Numbered from the stretch's first letter, positions 1 to 8,564 are shown. The stretch is 41,405 bases of DNA from Elusimicrobia bacterium GWA2_62_23 (GCA_001799635.1 MGTV01000001.1:1-41405), one strand, 5' to 3'. The notes: generated by a model not told the origin, from the letters alone. A program made the numbers and translations.

Positions 1-48
1 TGGATGTTAAGACAAGGCCCTTAAAAATATATAAAATAAAAATATAGA

Positions 49-64
49 CCCCGCCCGAGCGGGG
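49..64. other. Small GC hairpin upstream of mraY
   Basis: CCCCGC (49-54) pairs with GCGGGG (59-64) around loop CCGA, next to an AT-rich run (22-46). Read on the minus strand the run follows the hairpin, so it could be a weak minus-strand terminator; read on the plus strand it is leader structure ahead of mraY. Neither is certain. Confidence 0.35.
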
Positions 65-81
65 CCGCAGACAAGGAAACA

Positions 82-1167
82 ATGCTCTACTACGCGCACC
101 TTTTCAGGGACCTTTTCAGCCCGCTCAACGTCTTCCAGTACATCACTTTCCGCGCCGGCGGCGCCGTGATGACCTCCTTCCTGCTGAGCCTCGCCATCGG
201 GCCCTGGCTCATAGCCAAGCTGCGCACCTACAAGATAGGCCAGGTGCAGCGCACCGACGGGCCCCAGACCCACCTCGCCAAGCAGGGCACCACCACCATG
301 GGCGGCCTGCTCATCTTCCTGACCCTCGTGGTCACCACCGCCCTCTGGGCCCGCATGGACAACCGCTTCATATTGCTGCTCCTGTTCGTCACGGTAGTCC
401 TCGCCTTCGCCGGCTGGCTCGACGACTACACCAAGCTCGTCAAGAAGAACCCCAAGGGCGCCTCGTCCGCCTTCAAATTCTCGCTTCAGCTGTTCACCGC
501 CGTGGCCGTGGTCGGCTACCTGGCCGCCTATCCGCCCAACGCCCAGTTCGCCAGCATGCTCTCCATTCCCTACACCAAGGAACTCTTCGTAAACCTGGGC
601 TTCCTCTACGCGGCCCTCGCCATGATCGTCATCATCGGCTCCTCCAACGCGGTGAACCTCACCGACGGCCTGGACGGCCTGGCCGCCGGCACCCTGGTCT
701 TCGCCGCGCTCACCTTCGCCATCTTCGCCTATTCCGCCGGCAACGTGAAATGGGCGTCCTACCTCAAAGTGATCTACGTGGAAGGCGCCGGCGAGATCGC
801 CGTTTTCCTGGCCGCCATGATCGGGTCCTGCCTGGGCTTCCTGTGGTTCAACGCCCATCCGGCGGAGGTCTTCATGGGCGACACCAGCTCGCTGTTCCTG
901 GGCGGGGCCATAGGCACCGCCGCCATCTGCACCAAGCAGGAACTGCTGCTGCCCATCGCCGGCGGCATCTTCCTGCTGGAAACGCTCTCCGTCATCCTGC
1001 AGATGGGCTCCTTCAAGCTGCGCAACAAGAAGCGCCTGTTCCTCATGGCGCCCATCCACCACCATTTCGAACTGAAAGGCATAGCCGAATCCAAGGTGAC
1101 GGTCCGCTTCTGGATCGTCGGCATCATGCTCATGCTCATAGCCCTGAGCTCGCTGAAGATCAGGTAA
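82..1167 (+). CDS. mraY: Phospho-N-acetylmuramoyl-pentapeptide transferase
   Basis: Integral membrane enzyme that moves phospho-MurNAc-pentapeptide from UDP onto undecaprenyl phosphate to make lipid I. The 361-residue length is normal for the family and the chain is hydrophobic throughout, consistent with ten membrane segments. Family signatures are visible: DDYTKLVKKNPKG near residue 115, NLTDGLDGLA near 195, MGDTSSLFLGG near 268 and the IHHHFELKG loop near 327, which together give the Asp/His catalytic and Mg-binding set. The ATG follows AAGGA at a good distance. murD begins one base after the stop region, so the two are co-transcribed. An AT-rich stretch and a small GC hairpin (49-64) lie directly upstream, so a promoter here is possible. 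Identification is very secure. Confidence 0.97.
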   Translation: MLYYAHLFRDLFSPLNVFQYITFRAGGAVMTSFLLSLAIGPWLIAKLRTYKIGQVQRTDGPQTHLAKQGTTTMGGLLIFLTLVVTTALWARMDNRFILLLLFVTVVLAFAGWLDDYTKLVKKNPKGASSAFKFSLQLFTAVAVVGYLAAYPPNAQFASMLSIPYTKELFVNLGFLYAALAMIVIIGSSNAVNLTDGLDGLAAGTLVFAALTFAIFAYSAGNVKWASYLKVIYVEGAGEIAVFLAAMIGSCLGFLWFNAHPAEVFMGDTSSLFLGGAIGTAAICTKQELLLPIAGGIFLLETLSVILQMGSFKLRNKKRLFLMAPIHHHFELKGIAESKVTVRFWIVGIMLMLIALSSLKIR

Positions 1168-1168
1168 C

Positions 1169-2533
1169 ATGTTCAACCCCGCAGACTTCAAAGGCAAGAC
1201 CGCGCTGGTCATAGGCGCCGGCAAATCCGGCGCCGCCTGCGCCAACCTCCTGGCCGCCAAAGGCTTCGACGTGCTGCTCACCGAGAAAAAGCCGGCTGCC
1301 GAAGTGCGCCAAAAACTGAAGTCGCTTTCCCGAGAAGTGAAGGTGGAGACCGGCGGCCACAGCCGCGCGGCCCTCGCCTGCGGCTTCGCCGTAAAGAGCC
1401 CCGGCCTCTCCCACGCCAACCCGCTAATAACCGCGCTCAAAAAAAAGAAAGTGCCGGTCTTCAGCGAGATAGAGACGGCGCTGGCCTTCTCCAAAGGGCG
1501 CCTGCTCGCCGTGACCGGCACCAACGGCAAGACAACCACCACCGTGCTGCTGGGGGAACTCATGAAGGCCGCCCTGCGGCCGCGCGGCCGGGCCCTGGTC
1601 TGCGGCAACGTTGGAACGCCCGCCGCCGAAGTGGCCGCCAAGGCCCGCCCCGGCGACGCCGTGGTCATGGAAGTCTCCAGCTACCAGCTGGAGGACAGCT
1701 CCTGCCTGAAGCCCGCCGCGGCCTGCCTGCTCAATATCACGCCCGACCACCTGGACCACCACGGCAGCATGGCCGCCTACGTGGCCGCCAAAGCCAAAGT
1801 TTTTTCGTTCCAGGACAGGAACGGCGCCTGCGTTTTCAACTACGAGGATCCGGCGTGCCGCCGCCTCGCCAGTCGCTGCCCGTCCAAAGTCCTGTTCTTC
1901 TCGTCGCGCCGCCGCGGCGCCGGGCTCAGCGCCTGGGCCGACGGGGGGGAGCTGGTCTTCCGGTTCGCCGGGAAAACGTTTAGCGTAAAGCCTCCGGCCC
2001 TGCCCGGGGCCCACAACCTGGAGAACGCCATGTGCGCCGGGCTGATGGCGCTTTCGGCCGGGGCGAAGCCGGTTCACCTCAGGAAAGTTTTCGCGGCCTT
2101 CAAGGGAGTGGAGCACCGCATAGAGCCGGCGGGCCAAGTGCGCGGCGTGAACTTCGTGAACGATTCCAAGGCCACCAACGTGGACTCCACCCTGGTGGCG
2201 CTCAAGGCCCTGGGCGCCAGACGGTCGCTCTGGCTCATCCTCGGCGGCCAGGGCAAGGGCAATCCCTACGCGCCGCTCATCCCCTTTATCCGCCGCAGCG
2301 TCAAGGCGGTGCTGACCATCGGAGAGGACGCCCCTAAAATAGAGCGCGAACTCGCCGGCGCCTGCCCCGTCATAACCGCGCTCACCATGGAGAACGCCTG
2401 CCGCGAGATCCTCCAGCTGGCGGAGAAGGGGGACACGGCGCTGTTCTCCCCGGCCTGCGCTTCCTTCGACCAGTTCAGGGACTTCGAAGACCGGGGCCGC
2501 AAGTTCAAAGCCTTCGTCGGGACGCTGCGCTAG
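1169..2533 (+). CDS. murD: UDP-N-acetylmuramoylalanine--D-glutamate ligase
   Basis: Cytoplasmic Mur ligase that adds D-glutamate to UDP-MurNAc-L-Ala with ATP. The N-terminal Rossmann-like UDP-binding domain starts with VIGAGKSGAACANLL (about residues 14-28). The central ATPase domain has the P-loop GTNGKTTTT (about 116-124) and the Mur ligase signature LNITPDHLDHHG (about 189-200). The C-terminal domain begins around NDSKATN (about 330). Length 454 is typical. It lies directly after mraY and 15 bases before ftsW, the usual order in division/cell-wall clusters. Nothing appears truncated. Confidence 0.97.
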   Translation: MFNPADFKGKTALVIGAGKSGAACANLLAAKGFDVLLTEKKPAAEVRQKLKSLSREVKVETGGHSRAALACGFAVKSPGLSHANPLITALKKKKVPVFSEIETALAFSKGRLLAVTGTNGKTTTTVLLGELMKAALRPRGRALVCGNVGTPAAEVAAKARPGDAVVMEVSSYQLEDSSCLKPAAACLLNITPDHLDHHGSMAAYVAAKAKVFSFQDRNGACVFNYEDPACRRLASRCPSKVLFFSSRRRGAGLSAWADGGELVFRFAGKTFSVKPPALPGAHNLENAMCAGLMALSAGAKPVHLRKVFAAFKGVEHRIEPAGQVRGVNFVNDSKATNVDSTLVALKALGARRSLWLILGGQGKGNPYAPLIPFIRRSVKAVLTIGEDAPKIERELAGACPVITALTMENACREILQLAEKGDTALFSPACASFDQFRDFEDRGRKFKAFVGTLR

Positions 2534-2548
2534 GCGCGCGAACAACCT

Positions 2549-3694
2549 ATGGATTTCGCCTCAAAACGCCAGAAACTGTCCTACAACGTGATAACCAACC
2601 GCAGCCTGAAGTACATGGACTACCCGTTCTTCTTCATCGTCACGGGCCTGCTGGTCATAGGGCTGGTCTCCCTGTTCTCCGCCAGCGCACTCTACGCCGC
2701 CAACAAGGGGCTGGATTCCCTCTTCTACACCAAGAAACAGGCCCTTTACATCATCCTCGGCTTCGGCCTGATGGCCGGCGCCGCGCGGGCGGACCTGGAA
2801 AAACTGCGCCCCTACATCAAACCCGCCGTCCTGGCCACCCTGTTCCTGCTGCTGCTGACCCTCTTCATGCCGCCGGTGGCGCACGTGCGACGCTGGATCC
2901 CGCTCGGCTTCATGAAACTGCAGATGAGCGAATTCGCCAAGCCGGTGCTCGTGCTCTACCTGGCGGACTTTTTCGACCGGAGCGCCAGCCGCATCCAGGC
3001 CGACTGGCGGGAACTCCTCAAGCCTTTCGCCGTCATCCTCCTTTTCCTCGGGCTGATCGCCGCCGAGCCGGACCTGGGCACGCCCGCCCTGCTTTTCGCC
3101 GTCTCCCTGGCCCTCTTCTACGCCGCCGGAGTGAAGTGGCGCTACCTCCTCGCCCCGCTGGGCGTGGGCCTGCTGGTCTTCATCGAGGAGATGGCGCGCA
3201 AGCCCTACCGCATAGCGCGTCTGAAGAATTTCCTTTCCCCGTGGCAGGACGCCTCCGGCACCGGCTACCAGCTCGTGCAGTCGCTGCTGGCGGTGGGCTC
3301 GGGCGGCTGGTTCGGCAAAGGCCTCGGCGCCTCCAAGCTCAAGCTGATGTACCTGCCCGAGCCCCACACCGACTTCATCTTCCCCGTGGTGGCGGAAGAA
3401 CTGGGCCTGGCGGGGGGGCTGCTGATAACCGCCCTGTTCACCGGCCTGCTGGTAAAGGGCGCGCGCATAGCGCGCAACGCGCCCAGCCTATACACCTCGC
3501 TGGCGGCTTTCGGGCTCACGCTGGCCATAGCGCTGCAGGCGTTCATGAACCTCGCCATGACCGTGGGCCTGATGCCAACCAAAGGCATCCCGCTGCCTTT
3601 CTTCTCCTACGGCGGGTCCTCTATCCTGGCCTCCATGCTGATGGTCGGCCTCATCCTCAACATCTCGGCGCACAGGAGCGGAAAATGGGAGTAA
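2549..3694 (+). CDS. ftsW: SEDS-family peptidoglycan glycosyltransferase FtsW
   Basis: Polytopic SEDS protein that polymerises lipid II at the division septum together with a class B penicillin-binding protein. The 381 residues contain about ten membrane segments. Conserved SEDS motifs are present: EFAKP near residue 130, the catalytic-loop region AEPDLGTP near 174, GTGYQLVQSLLAVGSGGWFG near 235, PEPHTDFIFPVVAEELG near 270, and the C-terminal GIPLPFFSYGGSS near 347. A soluble N-terminal tail of about 25 residues precedes the first membrane segment. RodA is the alternative paralogue, but the position between murD and murG argues for FtsW. The end overlaps the start of murG by 10 bases, suggesting translational coupling. 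Confidence 0.93.
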   Translation: MDFASKRQKLSYNVITNRSLKYMDYPFFFIVTGLLVIGLVSLFSASALYAANKGLDSLFYTKKQALYIILGFGLMAGAARADLEKLRPYIKPAVLATLFLLLLTLFMPPVAHVRRWIPLGFMKLQMSEFAKPVLVLYLADFFDRSASRIQADWRELLKPFAVILLFLGLIAAEPDLGTPALLFAVSLALFYAAGVKWRYLLAPLGVGLLVFIEEMARKPYRIARLKNFLSPWQDASGTGYQLVQSLLAVGSGGWFGKGLGASKLKLMYLPEPHTDFIFPVVAEELGLAGGLLITALFTGLLVKGARIARNAPSLYTSLAAFGLTLAIALQAFMNLAMTVGLMPTKGIPLPFFSYGGSSILASMLMVGLILNISAHRSGKWE

Positions 3695-4788
3695 AGCGGA
3701 TACTTATAGCGTCGGGCGGCACCGGCGGCCATTTCTACCCCGGTTTCGCCCTGGCCGCGGAGCTGCGCCGCCGCGGCTGGCAGACCGTCTTCCTGGTGAA
3801 GAAAGAGGATATCGCCCGGCCCGCCCTCGAAGAGGCGGACTTCCCCTACACCGAGCTGGACATGGTCTCGCTGCCGCGCAGCCTTAACCCGCTGGCGCAC
3901 TTGCGCTTCCTCCTGAAGTTCGCCGGCTCGCTGCTGCTGGCGCGCCGCATCATGAAGGACTACCGCCCCGACGCCGTAGTAGGCACCGGCAGCTATGTGG
4001 CTTTTCCGGCGGCGCTGGCCGGTTGGCTGGCCGGGATCCCGGTGTACATCCACGAATCCAACGCCAAGTTCGGCCTGGGCAATTACCTGGCCGGGTTCTT
4101 CTGCCGCAAGGCGGCCATCGGCCTGCCCGCCGCGCAGGACCTTTTCGCCGGCAAGACCGCGCTCACCGGCACCCCAATCCGCGCCGCCTTCGCCGCGCCA
4201 GTACGCCGGGCGGAAGCCTGCCTGGCCCTGGGCCTGGACCACAAGAAATTCACAGTGCTGGTCTTCGGCGGCAGCCAGGGGGCGCGCCGACTGAACGCGG
4301 CCTTCATCCGCGCCGCCCACTCGCTCAAGAACGACATCCAGGCGGTGCACATCGCCGGCCGCCGGGACTATGAGAGCGTAAAGGCCGCCTACGAAACCGC
4401 CGGCCTGGCCGGGCTCCCCGGGTTCAAGCTTTTCGACTACCGGGAGGACATGCCCGCGCTTTACGCCGCCGCCGACGTGGTGATAGCCCGCTCCGGCGCC
4501 AGCACCGTGGCGGAGCTCGTTCACCTGCGCAAGCCGGCCATCCTGGTGCCGCTGCCTTCTTCGGCGGGGGGGCACCAGAAAGCCAACGCCCTGGCCCTCT
4601 CGCAGAAAGGCGCCGCCGTCTGCGTGGAGGAAGGGCCGGATTTCGACGCCGAGCTGGACGCCGCCCTGCGCCGCCTGCTGGGCGAGCCGGAGCAGGCCGC
4701 AGCCATGGCGGAGCGTTTCGCGCAGGCAGGCATACCCGACGGCCTGGAGGCCGCCCCGGCCCTGGCCGACCTGGTAGAGGGCAAGTGA
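3685..4788 (+). CDS. murG: Lipid II synthase (N-acetylglucosaminyltransferase)
   Basis: Peripheral membrane GT-B glycosyltransferase that adds GlcNAc from UDP-GlcNAc to lipid I, giving lipid II. The start is placed at the ATG inside the end of ftsW because the protein then opens with the expected MGVKRILIASGGTGGHFYPG. The reading frame is open much further upstream, but that stretch lies inside ftsW. Other signatures are GTGSYVAFP near residue 95, HESNAKFGLGN near 117, GGSQGARRLN near 195 and, in the donor-binding domain, ARSGASTVAEL near 270 with the GGHQKANA loop. The length of 367 is typical. It is the last recognisable cell-wall gene of this cluster; murC, murB and ftsQAZ do not follow. 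Confidence 0.96.
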   Translation: MGVKRILIASGGTGGHFYPGFALAAELRRRGWQTVFLVKKEDIARPALEEADFPYTELDMVSLPRSLNPLAHLRFLLKFAGSLLLARRIMKDYRPDAVVGTGSYVAFPAALAGWLAGIPVYIHESNAKFGLGNYLAGFFCRKAAIGLPAAQDLFAGKTALTGTPIRAAFAAPVRRAEACLALGLDHKKFTVLVFGGSQGARRLNAAFIRAAHSLKNDIQAVHIAGRRDYESVKAAYETAGLAGLPGFKLFDYREDMPALYAAADVVIARSGASTVAELVHLRKPAILVPLPSSAGGHQKANALALSQKGAAVCVEEGPDFDAELDAALRRLLGEPEQAAAMAERFAQAGIPDGLEAAPALADLVEGK

Positions 4789-4819
4789 CCGCCAAACGAT
4801 TCAACAGGAGGAAAAGGAC

Positions 4820-5935
4820 ATGGAAATAGAGAAAGGTTCCAAGTGGGTGAAGTTCGACGTGATGGAGCGCTTCATGCGCGACGTCTTCAAGGGCATAGGC
4901 GTGCCCGCGGCCGACGCGGCGGTCTGCGCCGAAGTGCTGATAACGGCCGACAAGCTGGGCATCGACTCGCACGGCGTCTCGCGCCTGAAGCCCATCTATT
5001 ACGACCGCATCAAGCAGGGCATACAGCTCCCAAAGACCAAATTCGAGATAGTGAAAGAAACGCCCACCACCGCCGTGATAGACGGCCACAACGGCATGGG
5101 CCACGTGATCGCCGTGAAGGCCATGCAGCTCGCCATAAAGAAGGCCAAGAAATACGGCCTCGGCATGACGGCGGTGCGCAACTCCACCCATTACGGCATA
5201 GCCGGCTACCATACCCTGCTGGCCGAGAAGGCCGGCATGATAGGCATCACCGGCACCAACGCGCGCCCGTCGGTGGCCCCGACCTTCGGCGTGGAGAACA
5301 TGATGGGCACCAACCCGCTCACCTTCACCATCCCCACCGACGAAAAGTTCCCGTTCTTCCTCGACTGCGCCACCTCAATCACGCAGCGCGGCAAGATAGA
5401 GGTCTACGCCAAGCTCGGCAAGGCGATGCCCAAGGGCTGGGTGATAGACGCGGACGGCGGCTCCAAGACCGATTCCCGCGCCGTGCTGACCGACCTGATC
5501 AAGGGCACGGCCGCGCTGACGCCGCTGGGCGGCATAGGCGAGGAACTGGCCGGCTACAAGGGCTACGGCTACTGCGCCGCCGTCGAGATCCTCTCGGCCG
5601 CGCTCCAGAACGGCGCCTACATGAAGATGTTGCTCGGCTACGACAAGAAAGGCAACAAGGTGCCGTACCCGCTCGGACACTTCTTCCTGGCCATCAACGT
5701 AGAGGCCTTCGTGCCGCTGCGCGCCTTCAAGAAAACCGCCGGGGACATCCTGCGCGAGCTGCGCGCCTCCAAGAAGATGCCCGGGGCCAAACGCATCTAC
5801 ACCGCCGGCGAGAAGGAATACCTCACCTGGCAGTACCGCAAGAACAAAGGCGTGCCGCTCAACAAGGAGACCCAGCGCGAGATCCTGGCCATGCAGAAGG
5901 AACTGGGCCTGACCGGCTACAAGTTCAAGTTCTAG
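4820..5935 (+). CDS. Malate/L-lactate dehydrogenase family (Ldh_2) oxidoreductase
   Basis: NAD(P)-dependent 2-hydroxyacid dehydrogenase of the Ldh_2 family, which includes malate, L-lactate, L-sulfolactate, ureidoglycolate and related dehydrogenases and is unrelated to the Rossmann-fold MDH/LDH family. Typical features are the early helix with DKLGIDSHGVSRL (about residues 44-56), DGHNGMGH near 92, the catalytic-histidine region NSTHYGIAGYH (about 120-130), and TNPLTFTIPT near 165. Length 371 is slightly longer than most members. A strong AGGAGG ribosome site (4806-4811) precedes the ATG. It starts 31 bases after murG on the same strand, so it may be read with the cell-wall genes although no functional link is evident. 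The substrate cannot be read from the sequence. Confidence 0.88.
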   Translation: MEIEKGSKWVKFDVMERFMRDVFKGIGVPAADAAVCAEVLITADKLGIDSHGVSRLKPIYYDRIKQGIQLPKTKFEIVKETPTTAVIDGHNGMGHVIAVKAMQLAIKKAKKYGLGMTAVRNSTHYGIAGYHTLLAEKAGMIGITGTNARPSVAPTFGVENMMGTNPLTFTIPTDEKFPFFLDCATSITQRGKIEVYAKLGKAMPKGWVIDADGGSKTDSRAVLTDLIKGTAALTPLGGIGEELAGYKGYGYCAAVEILSAALQNGAYMKMLLGYDKKGNKVPYPLGHFFLAINVEAFVPLRAFKKTAGDILRELRASKKMPGAKRIYTAGEKEYLTWQYRKNKGVPLNKETQREILAMQKELGLTGYKFKF

Positions 5936-5945
5936 GGCCTCCTGA

Positions 5946-6917
5946 ATGTTAGGCGAAGAGCTGAAAGCGAAAGCGGCGCTGTACGGCGCCATCTTCCTTA
6001 CCTTCCTGGGCTACGGTGGCAGGTTCGCGGGACTGGAACCCTTCAACAACCAGTTCTTCGCCTACGCCGCCTGGGCCTACATCCTCTTCGCCGATAACCT
6101 GACCTACCGCCTCAGCGGCTCCTCGCCGCTGATCTCGCGCACCGGGGAATTCGCGGCGCTCGCCGCCTGGTCGGTGGCGTTCAGCGGAGTCTTCGAACTC
6201 CTGAACCTGCGCCTGGACGGCTGGCATTACATCTTCCAGCCGGCCACCCTTTCGGTGCGCTGGACGGGGCGCGCCCTGACCTGGGGCGCTTTTCTGCCGT
6301 CCCTTTTCGCCACCGCCGACCTGCTGCGCTGCCTGGGGCTCTTCCGCAACCTTAAGTGCCCGCCGCTGAAGGTCTCCGCCGTCCTCCTCAACGGCGTCCT
6401 GGCCGCGGGCCTGCTGCTCGCCGCCCTGGCGCTGGCCTGGCCGGCCAGGTTCTGGCCGCTTATCTGGCTGGCGCCCTTTTTCCTGGCCGACCCGCTGAAT
6501 TACAAGCTGGGGCTGCCTTCGCTGCTGAGGGAATGGCAGGGGGGAGTGCCGGGCAAGACGCTGCGCCTGACAACTGCCGGGATAGTCTGCGGCCTGCTCT
6601 GGAGCGCCTGGAACGGGGCGGCCGGGGCGCGCTGGGCCTACGCCCCGTTCAAGAAGGCCGGGCCGGAAGTTTTCGGCCTGCCGCTGCCGGCCTACCTGGC
6701 TTTCGGCCTTTTTGCGCTTGGGGCCTACTCGGCCTACGCCCTGGCCTCCTGGCTGCGCGAAGGCCGCACCTGGGAAGAGGGAGGCTGGGCCCCTCAGGGC
6801 CGCCGGCCCCCGTGGTGGGCGCCCTACGCCCTTTGGCCCCTTCTTATTATTACCTCTTATATAGTCTTCCGCCTTACCGACGCCCACCTGGTCAAACTCT
6901 ACCTCGGCTGGATCTGA
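5946..6917 (+). CDS. Polytopic membrane protein of unknown function
   Basis: I do not recognise a family. The 323 residues contain about eight or nine hydrophobic segments separated by short loops rich in Trp, Arg and Gly, including a conspicuous loop near residues 278-290 (GWAPQGRRPPWW). There is no signal peptide beyond the first membrane segment, no Cys cluster and no nucleotide-binding motif. The ATG lies 10 bases after the dehydrogenase stop, so the gene is probably the distal member of the mraY-to-dehydrogenase transcription unit. It ends before a promoter-bearing intergenic region. The coding call is secure from length and consistent high-GC codon usage; the function is unknown. Confidence 0.8.
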   Translation: MLGEELKAKAALYGAIFLTFLGYGGRFAGLEPFNNQFFAYAAWAYILFADNLTYRLSGSSPLISRTGEFAALAAWSVAFSGVFELLNLRLDGWHYIFQPATLSVRWTGRALTWGAFLPSLFATADLLRCLGLFRNLKCPPLKVSAVLLNGVLAAGLLLAALALAWPARFWPLIWLAPFFLADPLNYKLGLPSLLREWQGGVPGKTLRLTTAGIVCGLLWSAWNGAAGARWAYAPFKKAGPEVFGLPLPAYLAFGLFALGAYSAYALASWLREGRTWEEGGWAPQGRRPPWWAPYALWPLLIITSYIVFRLTDAHLVKLYLGWI

Positions 6918-6939
6918 TTACCCAAAAGACCCAGAAGGA

Positions 6940-6972
6940 CCTGGGCCCAATGGCTGCTATCGGCCTGGGCCC
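6940..6972 (+). repeat. Two direct copies of CCTGGGCCC upstream of a promoter
   Basis: The nonamer CCTGGGCCC occurs at 6940-6948 and 6964-6972, a 24-base repeat distance, and the second copy ends eight bases before the -35 box of the protease promoter. The placement fits an activator or repressor site, but the binding factor is unknown. Confidence 0.4.
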
Positions 6973-6980
6973 TGTTGCTA

Positions 6981-7009
6981 TTGACATTCGTCAAGTCGTG
7001 CTGTATAAC
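6981..7009 (+). promoter_or_regulatory. Sigma-70-type promoter of the secreted protease gene
   Basis: A perfect -35 box TTGACA (6981-6986) is separated by 17 bases from TATAAC (7004-7009). The protease ATG follows 35 bases after the -10 box with a GGAGG ribosome site between. This is one of the closest matches to the consensus in the window. Confidence 0.8.
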
Positions 7010-7044
7010 ATAGCGGAAGCAAACACTGTGGAACCGGAGGAGTT

Positions 7045-8064
7045 ATGAAAAACCTTAAGACAACCCTGAACCTGGCCGCGGCCCTGCTGGTCCTGCCCTT
7101 CCTCTCCTACGCGCAGGACGGCAAGAGCATCTACGGCGACGACAACCGCAAGGACTTTTTCGAGATGAGCGTCCACATGCAGGCCCTTGCCGACTCCGTG
7201 GTCTCCTTCTGGAAGGCCGATAAAATAGAGGCCCTCAACCCCGGCGGCGTAAAGCTGAAGACCGCTAATTTCGGAGAGCGCCTGAACCTCTGCCCTGACG
7301 AGAAGTTCCGCGAGCAGACCATAGGCGCCTTCTGCTCCGGCTCGCTCGTGGGCGAAGACCTGGTGATGACGGCCGGCCACTGCGTCAAGAACGAGACCGA
7401 CTGCCAGAACACCAGGATGGTCTTCGGCTACGGCGTCAAGAAAGCCGGCGCCGAGGCCGTGACCACGCTGGCCGCCAGCGAGGTTTACAGCTGCGCCAAG
7501 ATCGTCAAGCGCTTCCTGGGCGGCGAGCCCGGCTCAGCCAACCCCACCGGTCAGAACCTGGGCGCGGACTTCGCGCTGCTCAAGCTGGACCGCAAGGTAT
7601 CCGGGCACAAACCCCTGCCCGTAGCCCGCGTAACCAGCCTCAAGAAGGGCGAAGGGATCTTCGTGATAGGCCACCCCGTGGGCCTGCCGGTGAAGCTCGC
7701 CGGTTTCGCCACCGTGCGCGACTTCTCCAAGATCGGGTACTTCGTGGCCAACCTGGACACTTTCGGCGGCAACTCCGGCTCGCCCGTCTTCAGCGTGAAG
7801 ACCAAGAAGATAGAGGGCATCCTGGTGCGCGGCGACGAGGACTTCCTGGACAGCCCCGCCGGCTGCACCACGCAGGCCACCTATGAACAGACCGGCGGCC
7901 GCGGCGAGGACGTGACCAAGATAGGGGTCCTGGCGGCCGACATCCCCAAGCTCCCCGGCGAGAAGGTCACCAAAGAGATGGAAATGCAGAACACCGTTGA
8001 AATGGATATGAGCGGGATAGGGGCCGTCGACGCCGTCCCCGTGAAGTCGGTCAGCTTCGACTGA
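7045..8064 (+). CDS. Secreted trypsin-fold serine protease
   Basis: Chymotrypsin-fold (S1, V8-like) endopeptidase predicted to be exported. A signal peptide covers residues 1-23, with a hydrophobic core and a cleavage site after SYA. The catalytic triad is visible: His112 in MTAGHCV, Asp175 in GADFALLKLD and Ser244 in GGNSGSPVF. Cys97 near GAFCSGSL and Cys113 are placed to form the usual disulfide next to the active-site histidine. The mature protein has about 60 residues before the protease domain and a Met/Val-rich acidic tail of about 40 residues after it. It has its own promoter (6981-7009) and a good GGAGG site, and it ends before two terminators, so it is a single-gene unit. Substrate preference cannot be assigned. 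Confidence 0.9.
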   Translation: MKNLKTTLNLAAALLVLPFLSYAQDGKSIYGDDNRKDFFEMSVHMQALADSVVSFWKADKIEALNPGGVKLKTANFGERLNLCPDEKFREQTIGAFCSGSLVGEDLVMTAGHCVKNETDCQNTRMVFGYGVKKAGAEAVTTLAASEVYSCAKIVKRFLGGEPGSANPTGQNLGADFALLKLDRKVSGHKPLPVARVTSLKKGEGIFVIGHPVGLPVKLAGFATVRDFSKIGYFVANLDTFGGNSGSPVFSVKTKKIEGILVRGDEDFLDSPAGCTTQATYEQTGGRGEDVTKIGVLAADIPKLPGEKVTKEMEMQNTVEMDMSGIGAVDAVPVKSVSFD

Positions 8065-8091
8065 CGCTCAGCGGATAGGGCTTAAGAAAAG

Positions 8092-8126
8092 CCGCCCGGG
8101 GACCTCCTCCCCGGGCGGACTTTTTT
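8092..8126 (+). terminator. Rho-independent terminator after the protease gene
   Basis: A 10-bp perfect stem, CCGCCCGGGG (8092-8101) with CCCCGGGCGG (8109-8118), has a 7-base loop and is followed by AC and six T residues. It lies 27 bases after the protease stop codon. Confidence 0.9.
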
Positions 8127-8140
8127 CGGCGGGGGGAATG

Positions 8141-8169
8141 AAAAAGGCCGCCAGGCAGGCGGCCTTTTT
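8141..8169. terminator. Bidirectional terminator between convergent genes
   Basis: AAAAAGGCCGCC (8141-8152) pairs with GGCGGCCTTTTT (8158-8169) around a 5-base loop. The A-tract/T-tract symmetry makes it work in both directions. It closes the cupin gene on the minus strand and backs up the protease terminator. Confidence 0.85.
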
Positions 8170-8183
8170 ACGCGGGGAGGCGG

Positions 8184-8564
8184 TCAATAAGGCTTCTTGC
8201 TCTCGCCGTCCCGCCGCACGGTCTCGAAGGAAAAGGCGGGCAGACAGATGGCGATGTATTCCGCGCCCTCTGGCTCCGGGGTGGAATAGCGCACCCTTTC
8301 GCCGGGCTCCATGATGATGGCCTGCTTGGCGCGCACGTCGAAAGTGCCGTTATTGGTCTCCACGCGCAGCAAGCCGCGCAGCACCAGGGTATATTCCGTA
8401 AAGCGGGGCTGCTGCTGGGGCTCTATCCAGCCGCCAGGGCTCACCATGCGCGCCACGCTTATAGTGCTGGTCTTGGAATTGACGCGGCCTATGTATTCCT
8501 CTATGATCTTGGGCTTATTGCCGGAAGCCTGCACGATCTTCGGTTTTTCTATGAAATTCGCCAC
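8184..8564 (-). CDS. Small cupin-domain protein
   Basis: A 126-residue single-domain cupin, probably cytoplasmic because it has no signal peptide. The beta-barrel pattern is seen in FTEYTLVLRGLLRVETN (about residues 55-71) followed by the Gly/Pro turn EPGERVRYSTPEPEGAEYIAI (about 91-111), which resembles the second cupin motif. The usual metal-binding histidines of cupin motif 1 are not present; Glu and Tyr occupy that region, so metal binding is uncertain. Related small cupins occur in sugar and amino-acid metabolism, but no pathway is indicated by the neighbours. A TAGAAT -10-like box lies upstream on the minus strand (8598-8603). It is transcribed alone, converging on the protease gene. 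Confidence 0.75.
   Translation of the reverse strand: MANFIEKPKIVQASGNKPKIIEEYIGRVNSKTSTISVARMVSPGGWIEPQQQPRFTEYTLVLRGLLRVETNNGTFDVRAKQAIIMEPGERVRYSTPEPEGAEYIAICLPAFSFETVRRDGESKKPY

Noticed and set aside
7..1668. Long minus-strand ORF opposite mraY and murD
   Set aside because: It is a high-GC shadow of two well-supported genes; its translation is low-complexity (Gly/His/Glu-rich) with no family motif.
3136..3684. Upstream extension of murG
   Set aside because: The frame is open but lies inside ftsW, and the family N-terminus begins exactly at the ATG at 3685.
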